A program made the position numbers and the translations under genes. Below, piece after piece: positions 9,706 through 19,970 of a stretch of DNA of 64,000 bases. The notes beneath the pieces were generated by a model that was not told where the DNA came from, did no database searches, and saw only the letters and a program-made list of their open reading frames with translations. This DNA is from Cepaea nemoralis. Its lineage: Eukaryota; Mollusca; Gastropoda; Stylommatophora; Helicidae. Position 1 is the stretch's first letter, and each line of letters begins with the position of its first letter. The stretch spans positions 246,501-310,500 of the forward strand of contig JACEFZ010004157.1 in the NCBI GenBank assembly GCA_014155875.1. The letters run 5' to 3'.

Positions 9706-12075
9706 TCACCCTCTGTCGGATGTTTCGGGAGAACCTTAAAGAGATAGAGGACAACCAGAGTTCCTTTTTCCCTGTGATCCTGGCCCGTTATAATTGTAAT
9801 AGCCTTCTCTGGCTCAATTGCTTGAGTCCATAAATAGAGTCCAGGAGAGCCTAGGAAGTCCCCATGGTGAACAAGGAAAAGATTTCCTCGAACAGTAATA
9901 ATATTCTTGGGGAGTTCCCTTGCCCCTCTGTTCTCAGCTAAATTATTAATACCTAGGGTATATTAATTAATAACAACAACAACGTAATCACTCAAGGAAT
10001 TCTTGTAACACTCAAGAGTGGAAATGAAATCGCCAGTATATTTAATAAACACAACAAACTGGGGTATTGGTCATTCTGTTACCAAAAAAAAAAAAAAAAA
10101 AGAATAATCCATTACAAAGGCATGATATATAAAAAATATTAATGCCCCAAACATTCACTTTAAAGAACACCAAACTAAACCTAATTTCCCCAGTGGGTTA
10201 AATAATATATATCTCAGTTGAGTTATATTAAGTATAAAGACTTGTCTTAAACTCAAGTCTATCCACTCCAGGGCCTATAGGACATATTTGTTTTAAAAAA
10301 AAGGTTCAGTGAAAATAAATATATTGAGTTCTCAGAGTGAATGTTGATCTAGTCCATGTAGGATGAAAGTAGATTAACGTCTCTAATCACAGGTCCCAGT
10401 AAAGGTCCCCTGTTTTACCTATGGTGATATAGGTTTACATGTCTTAAAGGGTTAGATGAAACTCTAGTTGGTACTTTCTTTCAGAAAAGTCTTCTTCATC
10501 TCTCCAGCCAGGTTATCCCATCAAGAGTCATATCTGGATCTGGATGGATCTAACCACTACCTGAAATTCCATTATCAAAACAAATATCTACTGATATCAT
10601 CAATTTATTTGTATGATCATTAGAAATGGAAGAAGGAAAAAACCCCGAAGAAAAAAAAAAGAAAATAAACAAAGGGAATTTTGACTTCAAGGAAAATTAA
10701 ACAAAGGGGAAGAGGGTCTTAGTGTTCCCCAACAGTTATCAACCCCACAGCTGGTTCCTCTCCATCCAATCCTCCATTACAGGGGAGCTCAAGGTTTAGA
10801 CTACGAGATACGCATTGTTATCTTCGCCCATGCATGTCACCCATGGTCTCCAGGTTGAGTAATACCTTGATCGATTCGGAATTTGATAACCATGTTCACC
10901 ATTACCCTTTATACATAATTATTCTCCATAGCTATCCTTCCATTTAAAAGAAAAGGTCTCACACATTAAGTGTCTTAATTCCTTCACTAAGTGCAATGAG
11001 TATTTACTTATACACAATATAAGTACATTATGGCATCATCTCCTGTATAACATTCAGGTGGGTTCCTCCCAATCAACTGCTTTGAGGAAGAGCATCCTCC
11101 CTCCTCTTAAACATGTAGGTATATGCCTTTACCTTACTTGTCCATAAGATTCACCAACATCATACATCGAACACAATTTATAAAACAAAACCATGTAATT
11201 GTAACATGAGTGATATGGAATACAGAGTGGCGTCATGCGTAGAGGCACACTAAACTATCAATTAGTGTATGGGTACCACTATCATCTTCTCCTCTGATAA
11301 AATTGGCAGTATGCATCAAATTACCTACTATCAGGTGATTGATTGATTGATCATACTCATCCTCGGTATGCCACTTCTCCTCACCCAATCTACAATCATT
11401 CAACATAAATCATACTCTACTTGCATGCATGATGAATAGGCATAATTAGGTGACTCACAATCAATAAGTTAAAAGATAAATTCATATATTTAACACCGAT
11501 GAAGTCACAATTGAATCACCACATGAATGCTTCCATAGAACACACAGGATTTTATGATAACACATAGGGAACTATTTAACATTTAATGTGCCCATGTACT
11601 GTTTCTAGGACGAATTACACTAATTCCTCCTACTTAGTGAATGCATGTTTAAGACTGTTCCTTACTACTGAACTATGGGTTCTAATCTCCTAAATCATAA
11701 GTTTATCACTAACTCCTAAATCAGTGCTTAAGGAGTGAAATGCACAATTTAGACATAATGCTCGTGCTTACATAGAAGATGCATAACTAGAAAAAGAAAC
11801 ATCACTATGGTCTAACCTAGTGCAAAGATCATCTATGAACTATGACATCTGAATATAGTGCTTAGTCTCTACTGAAATAAGTTATTAAGGACTAACCACA
11901 TTTTTACAGCACACAAACTTACCATTTTCTGGGAAAGGAGCATAAGTAACATAATATTACAGTGTGCTTACCTTCAACATAGATGAATGTCTTCTTCAAG
12001 CATGGCGTCGTCAGGTTTCAGGCTTCAGACTAGGTGTTTTACTTTTCTAATTTGCTGGCTGCTTCATAGGCCGGC

Positions 12076-12076
<1 letters not shown>
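9706..12076. other. 2.4 kb AT-rich stretch, nothing recognised
   Basis: Largest simple-repeat-poor block in the window. It has an A run near 10085-10102, a second near 10650 and GATT repeats near 11339. I see no long open frame, transposase, RT or satellite. It could be intron or unique intergenic DNA; the sequence alone does not decide. Confidence 0.4.

Positions 12077-12166
<90 letters not shown>
12077..12166. repeat. (CT)n microsatellite
   Basis: About 45 CT units. The Ser-Leu frame (plus) and Glu-Arg frame (minus) across it are artefacts. Confidence 0.97.
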
Positions 12167-12168
<2 letters not shown>

Positions 12169-12501
12169 TTTATTGGAGTTGGCTAAACTTCTCATGAATT
12201 GTTGAGTAGAGGACACTACACCGTCAGTTCCAATGGACCTGCTACTTTTGAGCGATTGCTGAAGGTTTTTTCGTTTTACACACACTGTACGTCTGCCAGT
12301 CTTCGCTCCATTTTTAAAGACTCTCGGTTGTTGATTTTCCTACCCTTCCTCGACTGGGATCTGACGTCATTCCGGGTCGTGACCAATGGTTGAGCTCCTT
12401 TTCGGCTATATTTAAATTATTATTTCGAAACAGCGCTCTTTTTCAAATTAAAATGATGTAAATTTCATCTTTCTTTTTTAAACTATAGGCGCTACTTCCT
12501 T

Positions 12502-12617
12502 CATTTTAAAATTTGAATTTAATTCTAATGGTGGTGGTTGTTGGTGCTGTTGCTAACTGGAGGGTAGTGCGGGGAATTTCCAACAACGATGTGGCAGCTT
12601 GCAAAATGTATACTATA
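12502..12617 (+). repeat. direct repeat flanking the Ty3/gypsy relic, copy 1
   Basis: ~115 bp around AATTCTAATGGTGGTGGTTG, GTTGCTAACTGGAGGGTAGT and GCGGGGAATT, ending near TGTATACTA. It is repeated in the same orientation at 13966-14080 with moderate divergence and one short deletion. The two copies bracket the pol relic. Confidence 0.85.
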
Positions 12618-12699
12618 GGGTTCCCCTGTCAGAGAGTTGTTCCCTTGGAAAACTGTAGATTCGAGCAACCGCAACAAGCTAATGTTCCTGCTCTAATTC

Positions 12700-13965
12700 T
12701 TTCTACTGCCATTCTTTTCTCCCTAATCTGATTTCTGTACAGAATCTGCAATAGGATGTTTGCTGATAAAGTCCGCTCATACGTTTATCCTTCCAGGAAC
12801 ATATTCTATTTGAAATAAATATGCCTGTAGGAGTAACGACCATCTCATAATGTCGAGTATTTAAGTTTCTGGAGGCAGCCAGGAACATGAGATGTTGATG
12901 GTCGACTGTATTGTGAAATGTTTCCCATACAGGTACGACTGGAACTTCTCTACCGCCCATACTGAAGCTAAGCATTCCTTTTCAATGGTAGAATAATTGC
13001 GCTCAGCTGAGTTCAATTTTCTACTGGCATAGGCAACTAGGAAGAGTGTTAATTGTTCATCCTCCTTCCCTTGCAGTAAGGTAGCCCCAATCCCTATGTT
13101 GATTACACCTGTCCTAATGATAAATGGACGTGTGAGATCTGGCAGGCGGAGAACGGGTTTAGTTGCTAAAGCTTTCTGTAGCTCCACATATGCTCTCTCG
13201 CAGTCAGCAGACCAAACAAATTTCTCTAGTTCCCCTTTCCGAGTGAGATCTGTCAACGGAGATGTGAGGGTATTGAAGTTCGGGATGTATCTTTGATAAA
13301 ATCCGCAGAGACATACAAAACATTGAACATCCTTGTTGGTTCTGAGACGCGGTGCATTCCTTAGTTTCTCTACATTGCCTTCATAAGGTTACATTTTTCC
13401 TTGAGAAATTGTATGTGCCAACAAATCTAATTGCCGGAATCCAATCTGGCAATTCTTGAGTGTTTCTGTCAACCCCACTTCCTTCAGGCTGCTGAATAGA
13501 TTCTTTAATGTCTCAAGATGCTCCTCGAATGTTTATGTAGCAATCAGGACATCATCCATGAAGTTTCTAATGTGTGGATGTTGCAATGGGTCCAGCAGTT
13601 TCCTCGTCATCCGAGTGAAGACACTTGGAGCATTGCTTAATCCGAAAGGAATGACATTAAATTCGTAGTGTCTATGAGGAGTACTGAAGGCTAACTACGG
13701 TCTTATTTCTTTTTCACTGGGATTTGATAGTATCCCTTACTGAGACCCAACTTCGTGAAGTAGTTTGCTCTGTCGAGGCTGGTGAAAAGTTGGTTTTTTT
13801 TATCCGGCAGTGGTTCAGGCTGAATCTCTGTTATAGCGTTTAGCTGTCTATAATCAGTGCACAACGGATGTTCACTATTGAGTTCCTCAATAAAACTACG
13901 CCTGCACTATAAGGAGATTCTAAATGTGATATTATCCCAACTGAAAGCAGCTGCTGGATCTCATT
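12700..13965 (-). pseudogene. Ty3/gypsy LTR-retrotransposon pol relic (RT and RNase H)
   Basis: On the minus strand, in order: EIQQLLSVGIISHLESPYSA (start of RT, near 13965-13890); QPEPLPDKNQLFTSLDRANY with LGLSKGYYQIPV (about 13825-13725); HYEFNVIPFGLSNAPSVF and NFMDDVLIA (RT catalytic box, about 13670-13540, the DD pair kept); and then an RNase H open frame of 131 codons at 12861-13256 with YASRKLNSAERNYSTIEKEC and VWAVEKFQSYLYG. A shifted frame near 12790-12740 gives IEYVPGRINVADFISKHP, the linker after RNase H in this superfamily. Frameshifts and stops break the frame between RT and RNase H. No integrase, protease or LTR is seen. A dead internal fragment. Confidence 0.85.
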
Positions 13966-14080
13966 TAATTTTTAAGTTTGAATTTAATTCTAATGGTGGT
14001 GGTTGCTGGCGCTGTTGCTAACTGGAGGATAGTGCGGGGAATTCAAACAGTGATGTGGCGTCTTGCAAGATGTATACTAC
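13966..14080 (+). repeat. direct repeat flanking the Ty3/gypsy relic, copy 2
   Basis: Same sequence as 12502-12617, directly adjacent to the start of the RT homology. Read on the minus strand it may itself be pol or gag-pol linker sequence, which would make the downstream copy a partial tandem duplication and not an LTR. Confidence 0.8.
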
Positions 14081-14592
14081 ACTCTCCCAAATCCAAGCTT
14101 TCGATAAATGATTATTGCGTGGCGGATGCGAAACATAGACAATAAGCAGACTTGCTGAAAAATATCTGATGGCAATGAACAAGTGGTTTCCAACGAAACT
14201 GCGTGGACGGATAGAAAAACCAATGACCAAGTCATACAAGAATCAAATGAAAACCGTCAATTGATTCGAGTAATTATATGTAGACATCCATGCTTAATTG
14301 GGCGCATTATAAGAAAAATATAAACTGGAAAACTTACTGACACCTGGCAAGATTGAAGGGAAAAGAGCAAAGGGAAGTAAGAGAGTTAAATATCTGCATG
14401 TATTGAGCACGTGGCACACTGAGACAACACAGGGCCCACCCAAGACTCTGATCACCGTATGGGATGTTGAACGATGATGCTTATCGGTGATAGTGAGATG
14501 ATAGTGAGATGTGACACTCCATACCGAAAATAGTTGCTACTTTTGCAGGACTTGAAAGTCAATACAGCAGACTAAGTTTCTAGAGGTCTCCC
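14081..14592. other. no recognisable feature
   Basis: Plain sequence with a tandem GATAGTGAGAT duplication near 14490-14510. No coding signal that I trust. Confidence 0.4.
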
Positions 14593-15283
14593 AGTCAACC
14601 AACCAATCTTTCAACAAGCCAGCAATAGAAAATCAATTAACCAACCAATCTATCAACCAGTCAACAATTTAAAAAAACCAGTCAACTAAACCAGCCAGCC
14701 AACCAACCAATCAACTAATCAAACAACCAACCAACCAGTTAACCCGCTAGCCAATCAATCAATCAAGCGGACAGCCAGCTAGCTAATCAACCAACCTGTT
14801 AGCCAACTAGCAAGCCAACTAATCAAGCAATGAACCAACCAGCCAACCAACCAACTAGCTAACTATCTAACTAACAAGCTAACCAACCAATCAACTAACC
14901 AACCAACCACACCAACCAGCAAACCAATCAACCAACCAACCAACCAAACAACCAACCAGAAAGCCAGTCAGTCAGCCAGCCAACCTACCAAACAACCATC
15001 CAACCAATCAATCAGCCAGCCAGCCAAAAAAATCAACCAACCAGAAAGCCAGCAAGTCAGCAAGCCAGCCTACAAATCAACCAACCAACCAGCCAGAATA
15101 CCAACCAACAAACGAACCAGCCAACCAGCCAGCCAACAAACCAAATTGACACCCAGACAGCCAGATAACCAACCAATAAATCAACCAACTAACCATCCTA
15201 CCACCAGCCAACCAACCAATCAATTAACCAAACAAACAACCAACCAGTCAACCAGCCAACCAATCAACCAACCGACCAAGTAT
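14593..15283. repeat. degenerate CCAA/CCAG/CTAA tetranucleotide array
   Basis: About 690 bp of imperfect CCAA units with CCAG, ATCA and CTAA variants. Its right edge abuts the 3' end of the minus-strand RTE-like LINE, which reads ACGGCAAGGTGCCAAT then TTGG-type units. A second such array lies at the other end of the LINE (19872-19970). Confidence 0.93.
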
Positions 15284-15299
15284 ATTGGCACCTTGCCGT

Positions 15300-15654
15300 C
15301 TTGACAGACGATAGTTTGTTATATTGTGCTTCAAAAAGGCATAATAACTGCAACCAATGGCGGTAGCGAATGTGACTAATGAGGCCAATTTGCGTTGTAA
15401 ATGTTCGTTCATAGTGGATGCATGTGAACACATTGTCATTTCCACCATCGAGCACCATGTTACGCCTCACACGCTGGGAGTGTGACTTATCTGCAATAAT
15501 TTTCTCCTTTGTCTTTATTCCGTTTCTCATAGTTGCCCTCCATGCAACACGTTCAGCGGTGACTTGCTCCCAACGTGCATTATCAATGTCTGTATCAATC
15601 ATGTCCCACTTACACACATCTTTGTATCGTAGTAGAAGCCGACCCTGAAATCTC
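15300..15654 (-). pseudogene. RTE-like LINE C-terminus (copy 1)
   Basis: The minus strand encodes GRLLLRYKDVCKWDMIDTDI, then NARWEQVTAERVAWRATMRN and later FTCIHYERTFTTQIGLISHI ending in RYRH. The LLRYKDVCK...W..V..DR..WR.....G pattern followed by a Cys/His segment is the usual C-terminus of this LINE group and is thought to bind nucleic acid. The first Cys-x-x-Cys of the finger is reduced to CIHY. The reading frame is open for 132 codons and joins the upstream part at 16580 once the nested LINE is removed. Confidence 0.85.
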
Positions 15655-15666
15655 TTACCCATCTGT
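15655..15666. repeat. target-site duplication, left
   Basis: TTACCCATCTGT, identical to 16568-16579. The pair brackets the RNase H LINE exactly. Confidence 0.9.
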
Positions 15667-16567
15667 TAGTTAGTTAGTTAGTTAGTCGACAGATCATCCT
15701 CGTTGCACATCGGACCATTCAGTCCATAAGTGCTCGGATCCCCTCCTCAGCAAATCCCGCAGCGTGTAGCGGCTAACGACGCCAGTTCTGTGTTGGTTTA
15801 TCAATCTTCTTTGGCTTCCTGCGTAGTGTTCTTGTTTGGCCACCCCTCTTTTAATTTGCTGCTCTCGCAGTCTGGCCATTGTTGTAGATTCACAGTCATC
15901 ACTTGGTTCTTGCAAAAGTCTCACTTCTCGTAGAGCATTCAGAATGTCTGCCTGGTCCATGGCGCGTCCGCCCTCAACAGTAGCCTCACCTGCGAGCTTG
16001 TCAGCCCGCTCATTTCCTTGTACTCCCGCATGCCCTGGCACGAAGATGAAACTAATCTTTGCCAGCCGAGACCGCTTCAGAGGCAGCAACCATTCTCTTC
16101 GGATCGACCCCTCCTCTATCCTCTTGATCATGTTCATTGAGTCGCTAAGGAAACAAGCCCTAGTGAATGTCTGTGTCTCGAGCCATGTTATTGCTTTACT
16201 TACTGCCATGACTTCCATGGTCAGGCTACTTGTGGTTTCAGTGAAAGCACCAGAGTCCTCCTTCACAATTCTCCCTCCGGCCCGAGCTGTAAAGGCCCAT
16301 GAGCTTCTCACATGTCGGACAACCGACCCATCTGTGTAGATGACCGCGTCACTGTCTAGCGAATTCTCGAAAATCAACGCTTGTACTTCAGCCTCAACAG
16401 CAGCCGGATTTCTTGTCTGCATTTTCTATCTAGTTGGATGCAAACTGAAAAGGATGTGCAGAAGTCTGTTGGCACTTGCACCCACTCCTCGCCAGGTTCT
16501 AAGTCCTCAAGTGAACACACCTGTTGAAGAATGTCCTCGGCTTGACCCATCCACGACCGTCCTCTTT
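15667..16567 (-). mobile_element. 5'-truncated RNase H-bearing LINE inserted in the RTE-like LINE
   Basis: 901 bp between two 12-bp copies of TTACCCATCTGT. Sense is minus: the 5' truncation point is at 16567 and the 3' end is a short (ACTA)n tail at 15667-15688. The insert splits the RTE-like reading frame between a QMGK-type codon stretch on each side, and removing it restores contiguity. This is the normal outcome of target-primed reverse transcription. Confidence 0.93.
15694..16422 (-). CDS. LINE RNase H domain and C-terminus, 242 codons open
   Basis: The open frame covers a ribonuclease H domain at residues ~25-150, followed by ~90 residues of C-terminus. The expected catalytic residues are all there: D31 in IYTDGS, E70 in LTMEVMAV, D94 in FLSDSMNM, H131 in VPGHAG and D141 in GNERADKLAG. 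RNase H degrades the RNA of RNA/DNA hybrids during LINE replication and is found in I-, R1- and Tad-related groups and some Jockey-like elements. The start Met at 16422 is only where the frame opens. The real ORF2 begins far upstream and was lost to 5' truncation. A few residues of upstream frame can be read to ~16500 through stops. Residual coding only; not an independent gene. Confidence 0.8.
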   Translation of the reverse strand: MQTRNPAAVEAEVQALIFENSLDSDAVIYTDGSVVRHVRSSWAFTARAGGRIVKEDSGAFTETTSSLTMEVMAVSKAITWLETQTFTRACFLSDSMNMIKRIEEGSIRREWLLPLKRSRLAKISFIFVPGHAGVQGNERADKLAGEATVEGGRAMDQADILNALREVRLLQEPSDDCESTTMARLREQQIKRGVAKQEHYAGSQRRLINQHRTGVVSRYTLRDLLRRGSEHLWTEWSDVQRG

Positions 16568-16579
16568 TTACCCATCTGT
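16568..16579. repeat. target-site duplication, right
   Basis: Second copy of TTACCCATCTGT at the 5' side of the nested LINE. Confidence 0.9.
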
Positions 16580-16589
16580 AATTCAACTA

Positions 16590-18330
16590 AAAGATGTCCT
16601 TTGGTATTCTACCATCATCCATCCTCCTAACATGTCCTATCTATCTAAGTCTACGGAGACTGAGCATGGAACAAACCGTCACACAACCTGATCTTTCCAA
16701 ATACTTCGGTATTTGTGATTTTGTCTTGCCACTTAATACCAAGTATTCTTCGCAGATACCGCATATGAAAGCTGTTTAAACGTTTCTCTTGGTGTGAGTA
16801 AGTTAACCAGGTTTCACTGCCATAAAGAAGAGTACTAAGGACACAGGCTTGATAGACAAGGACTTTTGTTTTGGCAGTAAGCTTCCTGTTCTCCAAGGCT
16901 CTTTTTGTTAACCTGTTCATATGTTGTTGCTGCCTTACCAATCCTTATGCTGATTTCCTGATCCAGGGATAATTTGCTATTTACCTCTGATCCTAGAAAT
17001 GTAAAATCGTCTACTATCTCCAGCTCAGCGTCGTCAATAAAGATTGATGGTACCCCATGTGTACCTTGTGACATAATCTATGTCTTCTGTTAGTTAATTG
17101 TTAAACCAAATTCAGAACAAGCATTGGAGAATGCAGATAGTCGACGTTGTAATTCTTCCTCAGAGTGGGTCGTAATTGCAACCTCATCTGCAGAATGCAA
17201 CTCTCTGATTAGTACCCTCCTAATTTTGGTCTTGGCCTTCCTTCTTTGAGCATTGTAGAGTCCGCCATCTGAGCGTGAGTGAATGTATATACCACCATCC
17301 TGATCACGAAAGGCATATTTCAGTAGAAGTGAAAAGTATATTCCAAAGAGGGTGGGAGCTAGTACACAACCTTGCTTAACTCCACTCTTTATTTCAAATT
17401 CTTCAGAAGTTGCACCATCAAACTTGATTAAACCCTTCATGCCTGTGTGGAACGATTCCACAATGGGCAGAAGAGTTGGTGGGCAGCCAATCTTCTTTAG
17501 TGCCTTGAACAGACCTTCACAACTGACCAAATCAAATGCCTTTGTGAGGGCATGAAGGCAATAAACAGTGGCTGATTATGTTCACGGCATTTTTCTTGCA
17601 TTTGTCGCAATGAGAATATCATATCAATGGTAGACCCGTTCTGTCGAAAGCCACACTGTGATTCGGGGTAGACTTGATCTCCTAGGACTTGAAGTCTGCG
17701 CAGAACAATTCTAATACTTTTCCAACAATACACAGAAGTGAGATACCCCTATAGTTGTTGCAGTCGCTCCGACCGCCCTTGTTCTTGTACAGTGTTATGA
17801 TGCTTGAATCTTTGAAATCCTGTGGGACTTGTCCTTCTCGCCAGCATAGCTCTATTAGCTGGTGGATCTGTAGAGTGAGTGTGTCTAGCCCACTCCTGAT
17901 AACCTCTTTTGGAATCCCACCCTTACCTGAAGTCTTGCCAGTTGCAAGTTCATTTATAGCACACTTAACTTCTGTTGTGGTGGGAAGTGTGTCCAGGTGG
18001 TCAAGAGTTGGCAGGGCCTCTATTGCGATGAGGGCATCATCCGCTAGTTTGCTCTCCTTGAGTAAAACTCCAAATAGTGCTCTACCCTTCTATACATCTG
18101 TTGTTTCTTATCAGTGATGATTTCTCCAGTCAAGGTTTTCAGTGGTGCACTTCTTTTGATCAATGGACCACAGGCTTTCTGTATCCCTTCATACATGCTT
18201 CTTATGTTTCCCCTATCACTTGCATTGTGAATGGACTCACATATTTGATTAAATAGTCATTTGCGCACTGCCTGGCAGCCTTTTGCACATCCTTCTAAGC
18301 TTGCTTCAACTCACTGAGAGTGTCACGCGT
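16590..18330 (-). pseudogene. RTE-like LINE reverse transcriptase (copy 1)
   Basis: Minus-strand blocks in order: ITDKKQQM (near 18110); a GKTSGKGGIPKEVI-like stretch; IHQLIELCWREGQVPQDFKD; CGFRQNGSTIDMIFSLRQMQ (RT motif region, ~17650-17590); SGVKQGCVLAPTLFGIYFSL (~17390-17330); then RELHSADEVAITTHSEEELQ (~17210-17140), where the catalytic FADD box of related elements reads SADE, so the second aspartate is lost. It continues with TFLGSEVNSKLSLDQEISIR, LYGSETWLTYSHQEKRLNSF, YLRRILGIKWQDKITN and GHVRRMDDGRIPKDIL. Multiple frameshifts and the damaged catalytic box make it inactive. Confidence 0.88.
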
Positions 18331-18719
18331 TGTTCTTCCCTTGTTTCTTAAGAGAGCTATATTCTTTTATTATCAGTCAAGGGCTGCAATGTCTGACTGT
18401 TTGCGGCACATCAGTCTTGTCTCTTATGATCCACAGTGCCGTAAACCCCTACCGATGTTTTATAAAGAGTTTCCTTGAGTTTACCCCACTTTTCATTTAC
18501 TGTACAGATTTCTGTTGTATCAGCGATAGCGTCTTCAAGTTGCTTTTTAGAACTCAAAGCACTCATCAGGATCGTGGGTGCTAATAATATTAATCCTGGG
18601 ATTAGATTTGTGTTTAGCTGTGGACATCCTCTTTGGTCTCAGTCTAATCCTTACAACAACCAAAGAATGATCCGTATCAGCACTGTGGTAACTCCGAGTT
18701 AATGATGTTTGGTTAAGAT

Positions 18720-19390
18720 GTTGCCTCCGTGTGATGATGAAGTTTAGCTGATGCCAACTGCCGGATCTTGGATTTTTCCATGTGACTTTAGGCAGCTCTT
18801 TTGTTTAAAAAAAAAAAGGAGTTTGTAACACATTTCTGGTGCAATGCTCCAACAGCCTTTTTCATTCATGCGATGATGTATTTTTTAAGGCACACTGGCC
18901 ATGAACTCGAGTCCTTGCCCACACGAGCATTGAAATCACCGAACATATAAATGTAGTAGGATTTTGGAACTGCCTTGATCACAGAGTCTAACTCCTCATA
19001 GAATGAATCATTCACATCATCAGAGGAAGTGAGTGTCGGTGCTTATGCAGTGATAATGGTGGCAAAAGCACAAGAGGCTGCCAAGCGCAGGGATAATAGT
19101 CTTTCACTACCTCCAGCTGGAATTTCAATCATTCACAGTAGCGAATTCTTCACTGTAATGCCCACACCATGTTGCCTTTTTTCTGTCTGCCCTCTACCCT
19201 TCCAAAAAAGTGTAATTGTTTTCCCTGAGTGACCCTTCCTCAGCGAGGCGAGTCTCCTGGGGTTCTTACGTTTCAGGTTGCAAGTCTTGTAGCTTGAGGT
19301 TTCTATTTTGCTTTTTAGTAATATCTGGTGCATTGGTCTCACAGCCCGCGATTCAGATTTTCTCCTAGCCCCAAGCACCCATTGAAGCAA
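18720..19390 (-). pseudogene. RTE-like LINE AP-type endonuclease (copy 1)
   Basis: Minus-strand fragments match the apurinic-endonuclease-like domain that nicks the target DNA: FWKGRGQTEKRQHGVGITVK, then AYAPTLTSSDDVNDSFYEEL, AVPKSYYIYMFGDFNARVGK (the GDFNA box) and a WKNPRSGSWHQLNFIITRRQ stretch, then SADTDHSLVVVRIRLRPKR (the DH box near the end of the domain). The two hallmark boxes are still legible but stops and frame changes intervene. The N-terminal catalytic residues upstream of ~19390 are not readable. Confidence 0.82.
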
Positions 19391-19871
19391 GCAGGCTGTG
19401 GCGGATCAGCACCCAAAATGCCGGGGGCTGCCCAGCTTGAGGCGGGCGGTAGCTGATCAGTGACACCTGTAGGTATCTCCCACCGTCAGAGGCAACCCGT
19501 TTCGCCCCATGTCTACGCCAATTGACAAGGACTTATAATCCCTAACTGCTACCTCTCGCTTTGATTCCGAGACCGATTAATAACAGGGATGGAGTTTTAC
19601 CTCTCCATGGCACAAAACCTGAGCTAAATAGAGACTATATGTTGCCCATGCAGCATGATCCCTCTCTCGGCCTGCCTAGTTCACTCCATAAGAATGGTAA
19701 CACCAATACATCTGGAACAAGACAAGCTGCAGAAGCTGCCGGATAAGCAAAGCAATGCTCTAACTGTCCGCCTGTCGGAGCTTAGATCCTAGACCAGCTG
19801 CCAACCAAAGTTTAGGGCCTGGTCTGCCTGACATGACATTTTGTCTTTAGGTTACATTTCCTCGCACAAAC

Positions 19872-19970
19872 CAACCAACCAGCCAGCCAGCCAGCTAACC
19901 AACCAACCAGCTACCCAGCTAGCAAGCCAACCAACCAACCAACCAACCAACCAACCAATCAATCCAATCA
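19872..19970. repeat. CCAA tetranucleotide array
   Basis: ~100 bp of CCAA and CCAG units on the 5' side of the RTE-like LINE, with the same orientation and same motif as 14593-15283. Sequence at 19561-19871 is either LINE 5' region or unassigned. Confidence 0.93.

Larger units (their letters stand above)
15284..19560 (-). mobile_element. RTE-like LINE, copy 1, near full length, with nested insertion
   Basis: One element on the minus strand with endonuclease, reverse transcriptase and a C-terminal CxxC/H-type segment in the standard order of RTE-like non-LTR retrotransposons. The part after removal of the 15667-16567 insertion is about 3.4 kb, a normal size for the group. The 5' boundary is uncertain: sequence up to ~19830 may belong to it. 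It is full of frameshifts and stops. Copy 2 (57080-57975) belongs to the same family. Confidence 0.85.

Noticed and set aside
12502..14080. LTR pair of an intact retrotransposon
   Set aside because: The 115-bp repeats bracket only RT and RNase H. No primer-binding site, gag, protease or integrase is seen, and the repeat lies where pol sequence should be.
15248..15448. Separate 66-codon minus-strand frame
   Set aside because: Shadow of the RTE-like LINE C-terminus in another frame.
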